Source of the DNA: Pseudisothecium myosuroides
Taxonomy: Eukaryota; Streptophyta; Bryopsida; Hypnales; Lembophyllaceae
Length of the DNA: 64,000 nt
Direction: 5' to 3'
Assembly (NCBI GenBank): GCA_951799445.1
Contig: OX637293.1
Span: 23,374,001-23,438,000, forward strand
This document shows positions 43,194 to 55,084 of the stretch, piece after piece (the stretch's first letter is position 1; each line of letters begins with the position of its first letter). The notes beneath the pieces are model-generated. The model saw only the letters and a list, made by a program, of their open reading frames with translations. It was not told where the DNA came from and did not search any database. The position numbers were made by a program, and so were the translations under genes.

Positions 43194-44738
43194 CTATAGA
43201 GCAACATTTTGCCCATCAAAGTATGGACGATGTTTTGCAACTATTTCTTGAAGATGAGGAAATAATTGACCCAAACTCCAAGAGCCATCAACACCTAATG
43301 CCATGCCACAACGGATCATGGCTTTTCTCGCATAAGACATATTGTTGCAATCTACTTGCTTGTTGACATCTTCAACACTATCAAGAGCCAGTTGAAGAAA
43401 AAATCTCTTACCAGGGTTGGTAAGCTTAACAAACCATTGACCATCTCCACGAGTAGTATTTTGCCAAGCATTGGCTCCAATTAATTCTGTCTTTTTTGCT
43501 TCCGAACGTTTAGTCCAAGCATCTTTTATCTTCGAAATGATAAATGTATCCGCAGGTTGACAAAGATGCGTTGAGCAAGGTGGCAAATACCTCAAAACTG
43601 TTTGCTTTTCAGCCAAAACGGTCCCCAATCTTGCAGTGATGTTGTGACTTGTACAGTTATCAACCCACACCATTTTAGTTCGTTGTTGCACATTAGCTTG
43701 AAAAGCCCGAGGTTCTTCAAAGTATCGAGGAAAAAGTGTTTGATCCATCCAACCTTTTGGTCCAGTTCTATAAGTCACTCCTGGAATGTCATCATTAAGG
43801 CCTCTAATGGGATAATTACTATCTGCATTAGTAAATATCAGCATAGAAACTTCTATCATAGCCCGACGTCCTCCAGAGATCCTGACAACCATAGTCATGG
43901 AATCTCCACCTGAAACTACTTCAGCATATTTGACAGAAGTGTCTCCTCGAAATCCTAAAGTACGACCGTTGTCAATGTTTACAACAAAATGAGTCTCATC
44001 AATGTTTTTCATGAGATTCTCATCTAACAAGCCAGACTGAAATCCCCTCTGCAGTACACCCAAATGGTATGCCGTTTGCATTTCAATGAAACGCTCTTTT
44101 TCTGCGCTACATGTCAATCTACCTCGTTGAGATAATAGAACAATGTTGTGAACATCCATAAATTGTTGCATCCAACTATGACATATTTTGTCTGTGAGCA
44201 AAATACCATCTTTTGGATCTCTAGACTGTTGTGTGTATATAGAATCTTGAGCCACCAATATGTTGATTGCTAGCTCAATTAGCAAGCCTGATGAGAATTT
44301 CACTCCAGTCTTTTTGAACCGTTCAAATGCATCAAGAAGTTTAGGGTAAAGCCATAGTACCCAATTGGAGCGTTTGTGGCCACGTCCGGAAGCAACCTTT
44401 ACATGCATGCGCTTCCGAATTCCAACACAACTTCTGCTACAAGAAAGTGCCAAATTGGAGTCTTCATCGTTGTCATTAGAAAATGTATCACGAAGCTTCC
44501 ACCATCGTGATGCTCTCATAAGGTTGGCACTTTTCTGTCCTCGAAAGTGCTGTGGGAAAGCTCCAACCGTGCGTGAACAAAGGCCTCTAAGACCATTGAG
44601 TGACTCATCCTCAATCATCCAAGCAATGACAAATTTACGTGTTGCAATAGTAGAAACTTGTTGCAATGCACGTGAAGTGCCAATGTTTGGGTTCAAGTTG
44701 TGAAGAGGAGGAGATTGTGGGACTGCATTAACATCCAT
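43194..44738 (-). CDS. Transposase, DDE_1 (pogo/Tigger-like), 514 aa, intact
   Basis: Cuts and joins its own element at the inverted repeats. Start chosen at ATG 44738 (GCCATGGATG), just inside a splice acceptor (TTTTATTTTTCAG), so a 5' intron is likely; the frame also runs upstream into the intron. N-terminal half is basic and helical (DNA-binding). Catalytic triad by motif: NIDETHF (D247), WVDNCTSH (D360), QPADTF (D397), giving DD36D spacing, with LPPCSTHLCQPAD the usual block before the third Asp. No stops, so potentially active. Confidence 0.8.
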   Translation of the reverse strand: MDVNAVPQSPPLHNLNPNIGTSRALQQVSTIATRKFVIAWMIEDESLNGLRGLCSRTVGAFPQHFRGQKSANLMRASRWWKLRDTFSNDNDEDSNLALSCSRSCVGIRKRMHVKVASGRGHKRSNWVLWLYPKLLDAFERFKKTGVKFSSGLLIELAINILVAQDSIYTQQSRDPKDGILLTDKICHSWMQQFMDVHNIVLLSQRGRLTCSAEKERFIEMQTAYHLGVLQRGFQSGLLDENLMKNIDETHFVVNIDNGRTLGFRGDTSVKYAEVVSGGDSMTMVVRISGGRRAMIEVSMLIFTNADSNYPIRGLNDDIPGVTYRTGPKGWMDQTLFPRYFEEPRAFQANVQQRTKMVWVDNCTSHNITARLGTVLAEKQTVLRYLPPCSTHLCQPADTFIISKIKDAWTKRSEAKKTELIGANAWQNTTRGDGQWFVKLTNPGKRFFLQLALDSVEDVNKQVDCNNMSYARKAMIRCGMALGVDGSWSLGQLFPHLQEIVAKHRPYFDGQNVAL

Positions 44739-44754
44739 GGCACTAGAAGAAGAA

Positions 44755-45145
44755 AAATCCTGAAAAATAAAATGCAAATCAAAATCAAATATTACAAATA
44801 AAACTCATATGTATAGAAAGAGTGGTGCAATAAACCCTAAACCCTAAAATTCTAAATCCTAAAAAATAAAATGCAAAACAAATTCAAATTTTCCAAAATA
44901 AAATTCATATGTACAGGAAGAATGGTGCAAAAAATGTAAACCCTAAAATTCTAAATCTCCATCAAATTTTACAAATAAAACTCATATGTATAGGAAGAAT
45001 GGTGCAATAAATCCTAAACTCTAAAATTATAAATCTTAAAAAATAAAATGCAGAACAAATTCAAATTTTCCAAAATAAAACTCATATATATAGGAAGAGT
45101 GGTGCAAACAATGTAAATTCTGAAATTCTAAATCTTCATGTTCAA
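44755..45145. repeat. Tandem repeats of about 95 bp upstream of the transposase
   Basis: Four units with AAAATAAAATGCA, AAATTTTCCAAAATAAAACTC, ATATGTATAGGAAGA and GTGGTGCAA blocks, within the presumed 5' intron. Confidence 0.65.
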
Positions 45146-45324
45146 TGATTAGCTTATGAATTTAGAAGATTATAAAGTACAAAGAATATAGTGAAATTTA
45201 AGGTAGAAGAAGATAAGAAATATCAAACTCAAAAACATATGTTCCAAAGCAACAAAAATTCACCTGGCTTATAGACTTGGAGTAGAAAGAGCCAAGTAGC
45301 CGCAACCAGTCTAGCAGGTGGGGA

Positions 45325-45795
45325 CGCGAAGAGGGTAGGCAAGGACGCGAAGAGGGCAGTGGGGCAGGCGGGGAGAAAGCACGGAGGGGCAAGGAGGGAG
45401 AAAGAGAGCACGGAGGGGCAGGGAGGGAGAGAGCACGGAGGGGCAGGGAAGAAGAGAGCACGGAGGGGCAGGGAGGAAGAGAGCACGGAGGGACAGGGAG
45501 GGAGAGAGTACGGAGGGGCAGGGTGAAGACTGGAGAGAGGCTCAGGAAGAGAAAAGAGAGAGGAGGGCCAGGGGCGGAAGGAGAGAGGGCCAGGCAGAGG
45601 GAGAGAGGAGGGCTAGGGGGGGAGGGAGAGAGGAGGGTAGGTGGCGGACGGAGAGAGGGCGGAGGAAGAGAGGAGGGCAGGTGGCGGAGGGAGAGAGGAG
45701 GGCTGGGGGCGAAGGGATAAAAAGTCAAGGGCGGAGTGGGGAGAGGAGGCCACGGACGGAGTGGAGAGAGACAGCCCAGGAGGCGGAGGGGGAGA
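45325..45795. repeat. GAGGGGCAGGGAG minisatellite in the DNA transposon
   Basis: Purine-rich units (AGAGCACGGAGGGGCAGGGA and GGAGGGAGAGAGGAGGG types) between the transposase gene and the right inverted repeat. The Pro/Leu/Ser-rich frames through it are repeat artefacts. Confidence 0.7.
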
Positions 45796-48395
45796 AACAA
45801 CTCTAATTTTCAATTAATTTAGATTTAGAGTTGGTGGGGTAAGAAATCGAGTAACACTATTAGTAACATAACACTATTTACCATCATTAGTGTAGTTCTG
45901 GACTTTACTAAGTGCTTTCTACCTATTTCCAAATCTAATTCTTCTCTTTGATTACCTCTTTTAATAATTATTTGATCTTTATCCTACTTATGTGGCTCGG
46001 TGCTACTCTGAGCAGATTACTATTTTTAGATTTTTTATTAATTTTTCTTTGTAAGTCTTAATTCTAGCTTTCCAAAATGCTAAGACACGTGCTAATTGGA
46101 CCTTCCTACTAGGAGTTATCAATGGATGAAGTTTGACCGCTAATCGGTACTTCAAACTTCATCCATGGTTTTCTACTAACCTACAACTTGAATTCTAATT
46201 TTTGTTTCACTTCTGGAGTCTAGATTTATATTTATACCTAAGTTTCTATTCTTGTTCTATTTGGATGAAATGTACTAACTTTCATCCAATATTACTCCTA
46301 AACTTCATCTGCTAATATCTCTTTCAATTTGATTCCAAATTCTAAGTGTGAGATGGTTTTGGAAACCTCTAACTAGACTCTACAACACCACTACCTTGGT
46401 TCTTGAAATATTCCTATTCTAGACACTCTGAATTGAATTTAGAGTTCGGTCCTACTTGTAAATGTCTAATTTTGAGAAATTGGAATGGATGGTTTAAAAT
46501 TAGGAGCTTACCTCGGAGTTGGAGTCATAGTTTAGGTAATCATATACCCTTCAAACTCCCCGTCATTTGCCATGTTTCGAAATTGTTTGGTAGTTTTGCC
46601 CACGGCTTAAAGTAGAGGTTTTAGTACAAGGTTTGCCAATTTCTTGAACTTCACTTTTCTTTTCTTTTTCTTCTAATCTCTCTTTTTCTTCTATACTATT
46701 CTAATTCAATTATTTATACTTCAAAGGGTTGACTAGTCTTGAACTAAATAATTGAAATCAACTCTCCAATAATAATTGACTCTTCAACTCCTTGGTCAAT
46801 TATTATTCTATCCAAATTTCAATGGTTTTAATTGTTCTTCCTAGATATCCACCTAATCCTATCTCTTCCTAAATCCTCTTCAACTTCTAAATTGTCACTT
46901 CATAATTCTAAATCATCACTTCATCTCTCTCTACTTCCATTCTACTTTATTTGAGTTTTGAGAGCTATCAAACTACTTTAGAGAATTTTGGCAATGGAAA
47001 CGTTGCAAATTGAGATTCTTTGGACTCTTACTTCTTAATTTCTCTCCTCCTAACTCTACTTTTTTCTTTCTATTTTACTAGAATCCTATCAATTCTAATT
47101 CCAAGATACAAGATGGAAGTGTGATGGATTTGTTTTGTTTATGATTCAAAATTTGGCCGAGGCAAAACCTCTCAACTGGTCGTGGGATTTTTGCAACCAA
47201 GTCTTTTGTTTTATCCCAACTCACACAAGGTTCAGTTCAGCCTTAGTCGGCCTTAGGAGCAGCCTAGTTCACCTTAGTAGTAGCTCAGTTCAGCCTCAGT
47301 AGCCGCCCAGTCACGGGCCGTGGCCGCGCCACGTGGCGAGGCGCGGTTGGCCGACCCCGCGTGGCGTGGTAGCTCCTAACCCCGGCTTGTACTGCTCCTC
47401 CGGGCAGCTCCCCGACCCCGGTTGTACTACTCCTCCGGCAACTCCCCGACCCCGGTTGTACTGTTCCGTCCAAGCAGCTCCCCGACCCCAGCTTGTACTG
47501 CTCCGTCCAGGCAGGCCCTTCCCGAACTGGCCCTTGCCGGACAGCCCTTGGTCTTTTCTGATTTTTTTGGTATTTTGATCTTTTAAAGACAATAACACAA
47601 AAAAAAACTACAACACTTAACTAAAAGGAAAAGGCTCAAAGTTTTCTCGTTTCTCTTGGCAACAATCAATTTGCTCTTTTGGATACTAAACGTGATGGTC
47701 CAAAATAGTGTTTTGGACACTAAACTTGGCGAAAAAGGGGGAAACGGAGATTTTTACTAGCACTTATTGGTTTTAGGTTCTTTCTCCTAACGAAGCAAAG
47801 TCAAAGCTTCGCCGTGTTTTAGAAAATCTCCTAAACTTCTAGAGAATTTTAACAAAGTAAAGTCAAAGCTTCGCCATGCTTTTGTGAAATGACCAATTTT
47901 CTATAGAAACTCTAGACAAACTCAAGCCAAAGCTTCGCCGTGCTACAAGAAACAAGGAGAATACGGACCACTATGAAGGGAATGAATTGTTAGTAAACAC
48001 TAAGCTACCACTGGTTAGTGCTAAAATAACGTAAACAACTCTAGAGATTTTTCCCAAGCGGCATCGCCAGTCATAGGGAAAGGAAACTCTCGGATTAGTG
48101 CAAGGTTAGTTCACAACACCCAAGGATATCAACAAAATACCAAAACTCAACAAAACATTAATCCAAGCTTCAAGTAACTTACAAGAAACACCACAAGAAG
48201 ATAGCTAAGCTGAAGGGACCCCTAAGTCCTTCAAAAGAGCTTGAAAAGTAGCAACAAGGAGCTTGAAATGCTCCCAAAACACGAGAATTTGGCAACGTGG
48301 CCCAAAAATGGCCAAAATCCAACTAAATGGACCCAAATTATACAAGGCGGTTCACAAATGAATCTAAGGGGTGATTTGAGAGATAAATGAGCCCC

Positions 48396-48403
48396 CTTAT
48401 ATA
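48396..48403 (-). promoter_or_regulatory. LTR B TATA box
   Basis: Minus strand GTATATAAGGGGGCTC, preceded by CCTTGGAA, in the same position as in LTRs A and C. Confidence 0.6.
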
Positions 48404-49668
48404 CACTTCCAAGGTGGCTCACCCCCCCTCAATTCCTAAACCGTAATCTTATTAACTAAGATTTTCATCCTAATCTTCAATTTTTAACTTTCTATACTGG
48501 TCCAAATGTCTAACTTTTGGAGATTAACTCCAAATTGAAAACCGATTGCGCCGTTGGCTTCAGAAGGCCATTTTTAGTCTCAAAGAAACCCTCACCCCTT
48601 AACCAAACTCTTAAAAACGCAACATAACCTACCGCTAACTGAACGCCAAAATAGGGTAAAAACTCAAATCTTGGAGGTTGACTTTTCTGAGAAAAGTAAG
48701 TAGCCTAGGTTCTTTAGTAGGTATGGGGGAGTAAGAAAAGACCTAGTTTTGACCTCATTTCGATTTCGTATGCTCCCGGTACGTAAGTCAACTCCACCGT
48801 AAACTTCAATTTCGCCAATTTCCGGGGAATCTTGCCGGTTTGGGCACTTCTGGCTATCAGAATGTCTTGAAACTTGGTGGGGCATCTTATTAGCATAAAA
48901 GAAGCTAATCTAATTTTTAGTGAGATTTTACCACAATCTGGGTAATTTCTAGGAATTTTCCATCGTAGGTTTTGGTGGTTGACCGTCCGGAAGGGCATCT
49001 TCTGCAAATCAGAAAATTCCGAAACTTTTTATGGAACCTCTCATGGAATTCCGCAAAGGATGTGCAAGCTCATATTTTTACTTTGCACAAAGGTCAAAGG
49101 AGAATCAAATTTTGTCTTCTCCTTTTAATTTTGGCAACTAGGGAATCTTTCACATACAAGGGAATCTTGGCAAGCCGATTTTGCCATTGAGTCCCAAATG
49201 TGATTTCCACCCTAGAATACGAGACTCCACCTGCAGATTCTGCTTACGGGCCAATCTTGAGTTTGTAACTCTTGTAGGCTAACGATTAGGATTTCTGCTA
49301 TTTCGTCGATGCTATGGGGAAAGTGAAACCTATCTCTAGGAATGGACTTAGGATCTCAACGGTGTTCCCTTGGACCAATTTTAGCCATAAGATGTCACAT
49401 GTACCGTAGGTTTGGGCTGTTTGGATCAGGTTAACCCTTAATTCTACTTTTTACCGATATTTCCACGTTTTAACCTATGTACAAGTGGAAATGGGATTTA
49501 TTTAGGGGAAAAAAATCTATAAGGGACCAAATGCTATATTGGTACGTGACATACCTATTTTGATTTTACACTCTTTTTTGGGCTTTTTGTATATAAAACT
49601 ATACTTAAATTTGTAAAAATTAAAAAAAAGAAAACTGTGAGTCTCCAGTGACGAATTGGGGGCTCACA

Positions 49669-51198
49669 CTCCAACAAAGAAAATAATAGACCTCAACAAA
49701 ACAAGAAGGCCATTGGGGATGCATGAATTATAAGAGAAGAAAAGAATAATTTTTTCTTTTTAAAGAAGGTTAAAGAAATAAACTTAAGAAGATAAACAAA
49801 GAGTAGAGAAAAGAAAAAGTAAAAGAAAAGATTTAAAGAAATGAAGAAGAGAAGAGAAAAGGGAAAAATTGAATAACAAAAAAACAATGTGGCACATAGA
49901 AATTTGTTTTTGAAAAAGGGAAGAAAATGGGGTGAAAAAAATGGAGAAAAAAATGGGGCACAAAATAGAAAAGGTATTGGAAAAAAAGAAGGGGGGAAAG
50001 GAAAATAAAATAGGAAAAAAAAGTGGACCCAATATTGGAGAAGAAATAGGAGGAAAAAATGGGGAAAAAAATGGGAAAAAAATAAATAATTTCCAAAAAA
50101 ATTGACAACTGAAGAATACAACAATAGTAGAAAAATAGAAGAAAAGAAAGAAATAGAAAACTAACTCTTTCTCTTTTTGGAAAAAGATTTATAAATCGTT
50201 TTTGTAATTGAATTATTTTTTGGAAAATGGAGAACAAGAGATGACACGAGTGCAACCCATATTTTCAAAAAATGAGAAGGAAGACAATTGAATTAAAGCA
50301 TTCCATCTAGGTACTCATCACAAAAAACCAAGAAGTTTCAAACTTCTGTAACTTCCTCAAAAATCACTAAAATCTTACAATTTTTATAATAATAGATTTA
50401 TATGCAACTCTCCTACTAGTACCACAAGCATAAACAACAAACAAAAAGTTAATTCCATCCTTCTATTTAAAATTGCTACCACATAGAAGGAAAGAGAAAT
50501 TCTTAAAAATGAGAAACTTAAAAATTTATACATACAAAGTCAAGTGGCTCACTCCACAAACAAAAAATTCAAGAATGCAAGTGTGAAAAAAGAAATAAAG
50601 ACTTTACTAATTGATAAACCATCATCTCCAAGCAAAACAAAACATACAACACTCACAAAATTTGACTTCACGATAAGAATGTCAAGTCAAGAACTTCTCT
50701 CCATCTAAACACTCAAACCCTAAGATAAATGAACATTTGGACGAAATTCATCAAAAACTAAAGTAAACTTCCATGAAAGGCCATCCAATACTATAATTCA
50801 ATGTAGAGTAGCCTAATATCACTTCTTGTGATAAATTCAACTTCTCATGTCATATGTCTTTTTACCAAACGAATTGGAAAACCTACAAATTTTCTAACTG
50901 GAAAATTCGTCACTCCTTCGTCAAGTCCACACCTTTCCCAACTGCAATAGGCATAACATGCACATCATTTCAATTTCCATGATTATACATCCACCATATT
51001 TCAAATTCTTCTATTCTAAGGTCTAAAACTTATAAAAGGACAAAAGCTCATCCACTTCCTTGGTTATGAAAGTATAGAAGAAAAATGCATAGTGGTAAAT
51101 TGCTAATGAACTTCTTTAGGGAAGATTTTAAGAACTTGATTCCAAAATGGTAATGTTATATAGGCCCAAGTTTCAAGATAGCCATATTACTTTCACAA
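49669..51198. other. Purine-rich and AT-rich DNA without a gene
   Basis: 49735-50130 is almost pure A/G on the plus strand, with runs such as GGGGAAAAAAATGG. The rest is AT-rich with no coding signal. Confidence 0.5.
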
Positions 51199-51316
51199 GT
51201 AGAATGCTTGCTCAAAAAAATGAAGCTTGAAGATCCACAATTGATCTAATTTGTCATGTATATATTATACCAATTGTGGATCTTAAAAGCTTAGTCTATT
51301 TAAGCAAGCATTCTAT
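51199..51316. repeat. Imperfect hairpin of about 118 bp
   Basis: Arms contain AGAATGCTTGCT...AAGATCCACAATTG and the complement CAATTGTGGATCTT...AGCAAGCATTCT, with small bulges and a loop of about 28 bp. Size and shape resemble a microRNA precursor or tiny foldback MITE; the sequence cannot tell which. Confidence 0.6.
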
Positions 51317-51554
51317 TAGTGTCTTTATTTAGTTGTTCAAGAGTTATAGAATAAAACTCATAACCCTTCAACACAATGTGACCCCATTGAGTAGAGATCT
51401 AGATGTTCAAAACTCAAAAAAATGACTTTTATAACTTGACATCAAGTACAATAATCTTCTTCACCCCTCATTTCTAAAGGTTAAAATAAGCTAGTCTGTA
51501 ATATGTAATCTTTATGTTCTAAATGACAATTGACATATTAGACAAACATTAAAA

Positions 51555-52345
51555 CTATTGTTCATAAGAGATGAGTCTGTTCTCTAACTTATAATTTGTA
51601 AATAGGTGATGGGTGATGAACATTGTCTCTGCCAGTGCAAGTTCACTTCCAGACCACAAATGTGGACCTTGGCCAAAAGCCAAGAAAGTATTTGTATTAG
51701 GCTTCTCCTGCATCAAATTCCAACAATCCAAAATTAGACTCAACAAAACATTTCTTACACAATATCCAAGAAAATTGGGAACAAATAGAACTAAGGAAAT
51801 TTGAAAATAAACTCCTATGGCATTGTTGAATATGGTTCTAATTGCAAATAGCTTGTTAATTTCAAACATAAAAATAAATAATAACACCATGAATAGAATT
51901 TATATAGAAACAACTTTTGCACTACATTAAAATTGACTCAACAAAGAAAAGTGAGTTTAAACATAATGAAGACACATAAACATTAGTCGACATCATGCCT
52001 TCTTTCCACCAAAGAGTACACACCAACTTGGTCATTAGACACTAATGCCACCAATTCTAGCCAAGTTGTGTGAACCACCTAGTTGGAACATTACATGATT
52101 TCCACAAATATAAGCTTCGAAAAAGAACAATCTCAAATCAAAATAGGTCCAATTGACTTAGGATGCAAAAAACTTATTGCATTCTTGGATAGTAAAAAGA
52201 TGGTGCACATGCAACAAATTTAGATGGATTGAACTCCCAAGGATTTGGATAGTATTTTGGATTATAATGAATAGAAGTTGATGATGGACACACATAAGAA
52301 CCTTTGCGGAAGATTAAACCTGGGTGGAAGGCAAACATATTCAAA
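51555..52345 (-). pseudogene. Cytochrome P450 pseudogene, last exons
   Basis: Minus strand 52342-52175 reads GSYVCPSSTSIHYNPKYYPN then PWEFNPSKF, the PERF-region pattern of a clan-85-like plant P450. After a gap, a clear splice acceptor (ATGCAG, 51710-51708) leads into FLAFGQGPHLWSGSELALAE, the heme-binding loop, and a typical C-terminus ending near 51555. The heme-ligating Cys is Trp (TGG) and the first exon runs into a stop, so it cannot make a working enzyme. Upstream exons were not found; a CACTA MITE sits 400 bp away on that side. Confidence 0.7.
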
Positions 52346-53477
52346 AACCAAAAGATATTTAAATGAAGACAAAACTAAATGCCTACGACAATAACTTTCA
52401 CACCTCTATTGACTCTGAGCACACTTCCTATTTAAATTGCAAGTAATACTTCATAAAGTTGTGCAAAAACACAAAGTTGAAAAAATTGCTTCTTCCTAGC
52501 TATACACTCCAGGTATCCAAAGTACCCGAATATCGATACTATATCCGGATATGAGTTAGAAGACTTTGGTACCCAGGTAGCACTGTGAAATGATTTGGGA
52601 GAGTCCTTCATTGAAGAACTTTTGAAGTGATGATGAGATGGGTCTTGATCAGGGCTTTTTTTCATTTTTTATGAAGTGCCAAAGTGGCGGTGTAGAATGT
52701 TACAGTGGTGCTCCAAATTTCAACATTCATCCACATATTGGATAGAAAATATCACATTACACTACTAGAAAATCATGACCAAATCAAAAAAAATCAACTG
52801 ATTTTTGTTGTTTTGTGCACTACCATGACCATTTTCACGAAATATTTATCTTTTTGTGAAAACCAACAAAATGGCGGCCAAATTTCTGTTGATTTGAATA
52901 GTGCAATGATCGAATCAACAAAATTTTAGGGAATATAGAATCTTTTTTGAAATCTTTTGAAATCTTTTTGAAATCGTATCGAATTTATTAAAATCTATTG
53001 GAATCTATTGAAATCTATTAGAATCTTTGGATTTTACTAAACACATTTATAATACTTTAGAATGTTTTTTAAAATATTCTTGTATTATAGCAATAGGGCA
53101 ATTATACGATTCTTGTGAAATTTTTACCAAAGATGTATTTCACTACTAATGCGATGTTTGAAAATTTTTAAATCAATCTAAGTTGCTAATAAAAAGTTAT
53201 ATCTGAAAAGATCATTTTTTTTGGGTGTGGGCAATTTTGGGCAACCTGGCCAAATTGATCCAATTGGCTTCAAATTCTCTATACATACTCTCAACAAAAT
53301 TGTTAACATAATCCCCAAAGTTGAAAGGCATACGAGCACACAATTTTGATTTACAAGCCTTTGAAATAAGTTTTCATCATTCGGGCAACGATTAAAAGAC
53401 CACGGTTGAAATTCTATGTACAATGGAAACTTTTCTTTTTAACTTAATCATTCACAATTTGGTCATTTTAAAACTCA

Positions 53478-53826
53478 GCAGACTTTAATGGCCATTTTGT
53501 CATAGTAAAATAACTTTTTTCAAAGAACTTTGAACTAAGAAAAGTTGGAAAATAAAGTTAAATTTCATTTCCAAAAATCCGTTTGTGATTTTGAGTATCC
53601 AATCAAAAGTTATGGACAAAATTCAGAGAGGGGTTGCAAGGGACATTGTCGTTGACATTTTCAAACACCCTCTCTGAATTTTGTCCATAACTTTTGATTG
53701 GAGACTCAAAATCACAAATTGCTTTTTGGAAATGAAAGTTAATTTTATTTTTCAACTTTTTTTGGTTCAAAGTTTTTTGAGAAAAGTTATTTTACTATGT
53801 CAAAATGGGCGCCAAAGTCTGCTGAA
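53478..53826. repeat. Foldback inside the CACTA MITE
   Basis: Arms CAGCAGACTTTAATGGCC...CTCTCTGAATTTTGTCC and their complement around a short centre near 53650. One arm is also found at 39240-39450 inside the other CACTA-like element. Confidence 0.65.
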
Positions 53827-53892
53827 TTCAATAAGCATTGAATTGCAAATGCATAAATGAATAAAAATACATATAATGTGCATGTGATTTAA

Positions 53893-53960
53893 TAGTGGTG
53901 TAGTGGTTTGTACCTCAGCCTTTAAGGCTGAGGTCTCAAGTTCAAACCCTTGAGAGGGCA
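53893..53960 (+). mobile_element. tRNA-like SINE head within the CACTA MITE
   Basis: A box TAGTGGTTTGTACC, anticodon-type stem-loop TCAGC/CTTTAAG/GCTGA and B box AAGTTCAAACCC with a T-arm stem. No acceptor stem closes, so it is a SINE remnant rather than a tRNA gene. A GTTGCCCGAAAATCTCGGG inverted pair follows (53975-54036). Confidence 0.5.
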
Positions 53961-54206
53961 TTCGGATGGTTAAGTGGTTGCCCGAAAATCTCGGGCAGCT
54001 CAAAATTTTTATCTGCTCCCCGAAATTTTCGGGCAACGAAAAAAAGATGTTTTATTTTTTTTCCCCTTTTTTTTCCCCAGATTGTGACCAAATCAACAAA
54101 AAAAATCAACAGATTTCAGGGTAATTTTGACCGGGACAACACAACCAAAACAACAGGTGTGAACAACAGTTTTTGGTTGTTTTGGTTGCAAATTTTTCTA
54201 GTAGTG

Positions 54207-55084
54207 TTTCATCCTCTACTTGCCACAAGGTTTGCATTGTAATTTGGTCACCAATATTAAGTGTGGCGGTAAGTCTACTACCTCTCATGATTCGTTTTCA
54301 GACTATGGTCAGTTTGCAATATCAGAGAGTGGTGTGGGGCACATTATGTTTTTAGCTAAAATGGGGCAATCCACAATGGACTTCTCTGTGATGCCTATTG
54401 ATGACGGGGTAGTGGATAGTCCACCAAATGGAAGGAAGCGCACCAACACTGTTAGCTCTCCTTCTCCGTTGAAATCTTGTCGAAGGTCGACCCTACCCCA
54501 AGATCGCTTTGGTTTGAATCCCGATCGAAACACAAAGAAAGTTGTACGGTGAACAAATAGGTGTGCTATCCAACCTTGAGGTATGGGGGTTTTGATTTTT
54601 TGATTTAGCTTTTGAACTTGTGTTTGTCAATTCAACTAGATTGCAAATTTCTAATTTTAATTGGCTTGGCAGGGCGGTGACATCGTGGCTAAATCTATTG
54701 CCATTTTCAGCAATGGTATGCAAGGTTTGCCGCTTGCGAATGCGAGAGATTGCCACACGCTAATGCAAGGCACATAATACTGTTATTAAACCGAATTCTC
54801 TTAATCCCAAACCATGGGACGCTTGGGAAGAGAGTTCTTTGAGGGCACAAAGGCGGGAGATTGCGAGGACAATGTCCTCGCAAAGAAAAAATGGGTACAA
54901 TTGAGGGCCGGAGATAATTGCAGCAATAGAAAAGTTGAAGAGTACATCCCAGTCCTAGTATGTAGATAGAAGACCATGGAGGACATCTTACTCTCTCTAG
55001 TACAGTAATATAGAATTTTGGTATATATCTTAATTACTATTGAGTGATTTACAATTCTGGATTTTTATCGTTGTGCTATTTTGT
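54207..55084. other. Low-content DNA; possible short gene remnant at 54540-54780 (+)
   Basis: A frame ending TAA near 54776 (LPLANARDCHTLMQGT) is joined across a plausible GT-AG intron (54582-54673) to KLYGEQIGVLSNLE. The upstream phase is broken. Too little to name. Confidence 0.25.

Larger units (their letters stand above)
42661..45896 (-). mobile_element. pogo/Tigger-like DNA transposon inside LTR B (3236 bp)
   Basis: Terminal inverted repeats of 27 bp with one mismatch, ACTACAYTAATGATGGTAAA plus TAGTGTT. Each end carries repeated TAGTGTT/AACACTA motifs. It encodes a DDE_1-type transposase on the minus strand. The target duplication is unclear (flanks TTAG and TCTG), which is unusual for a family that normally duplicates TA. 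Confidence 0.75.
39952..49668 (-). mobile_element. Element B: diverged, broken relative of E1
   Basis: Minus-strand order: LTR B (49668-42075), the same primer-binding site as E1, ORF1 with two stops, and a gag truncated after about 260 residues. It has no protease, ORF3 or 3' LTR. At the truncated end gag runs directly into 29 bases (39952-39980) that equal the LTR terminus in inverted orientation, a rearrangement scar. It confirms that ORF1-then-gag is the ancestral order of this family. Confidence 0.75.
42075..49668 (-). repeat. LTR B: 5' LTR of element B, split by a DNA transposon
   Basis: TGTGAGCGCTTA...GGGGGCTCACA. Without the 3.24-kb insertion (42661-45896) it is about 4.36 kb, like LTR A. 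It keeps the GGATGAA hairpins, three GCTTCGCC motifs, a minisatellite (GTACTGCTCC/CCCCGACCCCGG, 47385-47515) and the TATA context, but diverges elsewhere. Confidence 0.8.
52760..54206. mobile_element. CACTA MITE, 1447 bp, both ends present
   Basis: CACTACTAGAAAATC at the left and TTTTTCTAGTAGTG at the right form a 13-bp inverted terminal repeat. Flanks are TTA and TTT (3-bp duplication with one difference). Subterminal AATCAACA/TTGTTGATT motifs recur. No transposase is inside. The interior holds a foldback and a SINE-like head. Confidence 0.8.

Noticed and set aside
44828..44843. Telomere repeat CCCTAAACCCTAAA
   Set aside because: Only two units, within tandem repeats of a DNA transposon; not an interstitial telomere of note.
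45198..45800. 200-aa Pro/Leu/Ser-rich minus-strand ORF
   Set aside because: Translation of a purine-rich minisatellite; similar frames exist on both strands.
49693..50255. Phe/Leu-rich ORFs resembling membrane proteins
   Set aside because: Artefact of an almost pure A/G tract read on the opposite strand.
53893..53960. Functional tRNA gene
   Set aside because: D, anticodon and T arms are suggestive, but no acceptor stem pairs and it lies in a MITE; treated as a SINE head.
54220..54552. 110-aa plus-strand ORF
   Set aside because: Starts at the CACTA MITE border, ends abruptly and shows no domain; the adjoining reading frame differs, so at best a gene remnant.
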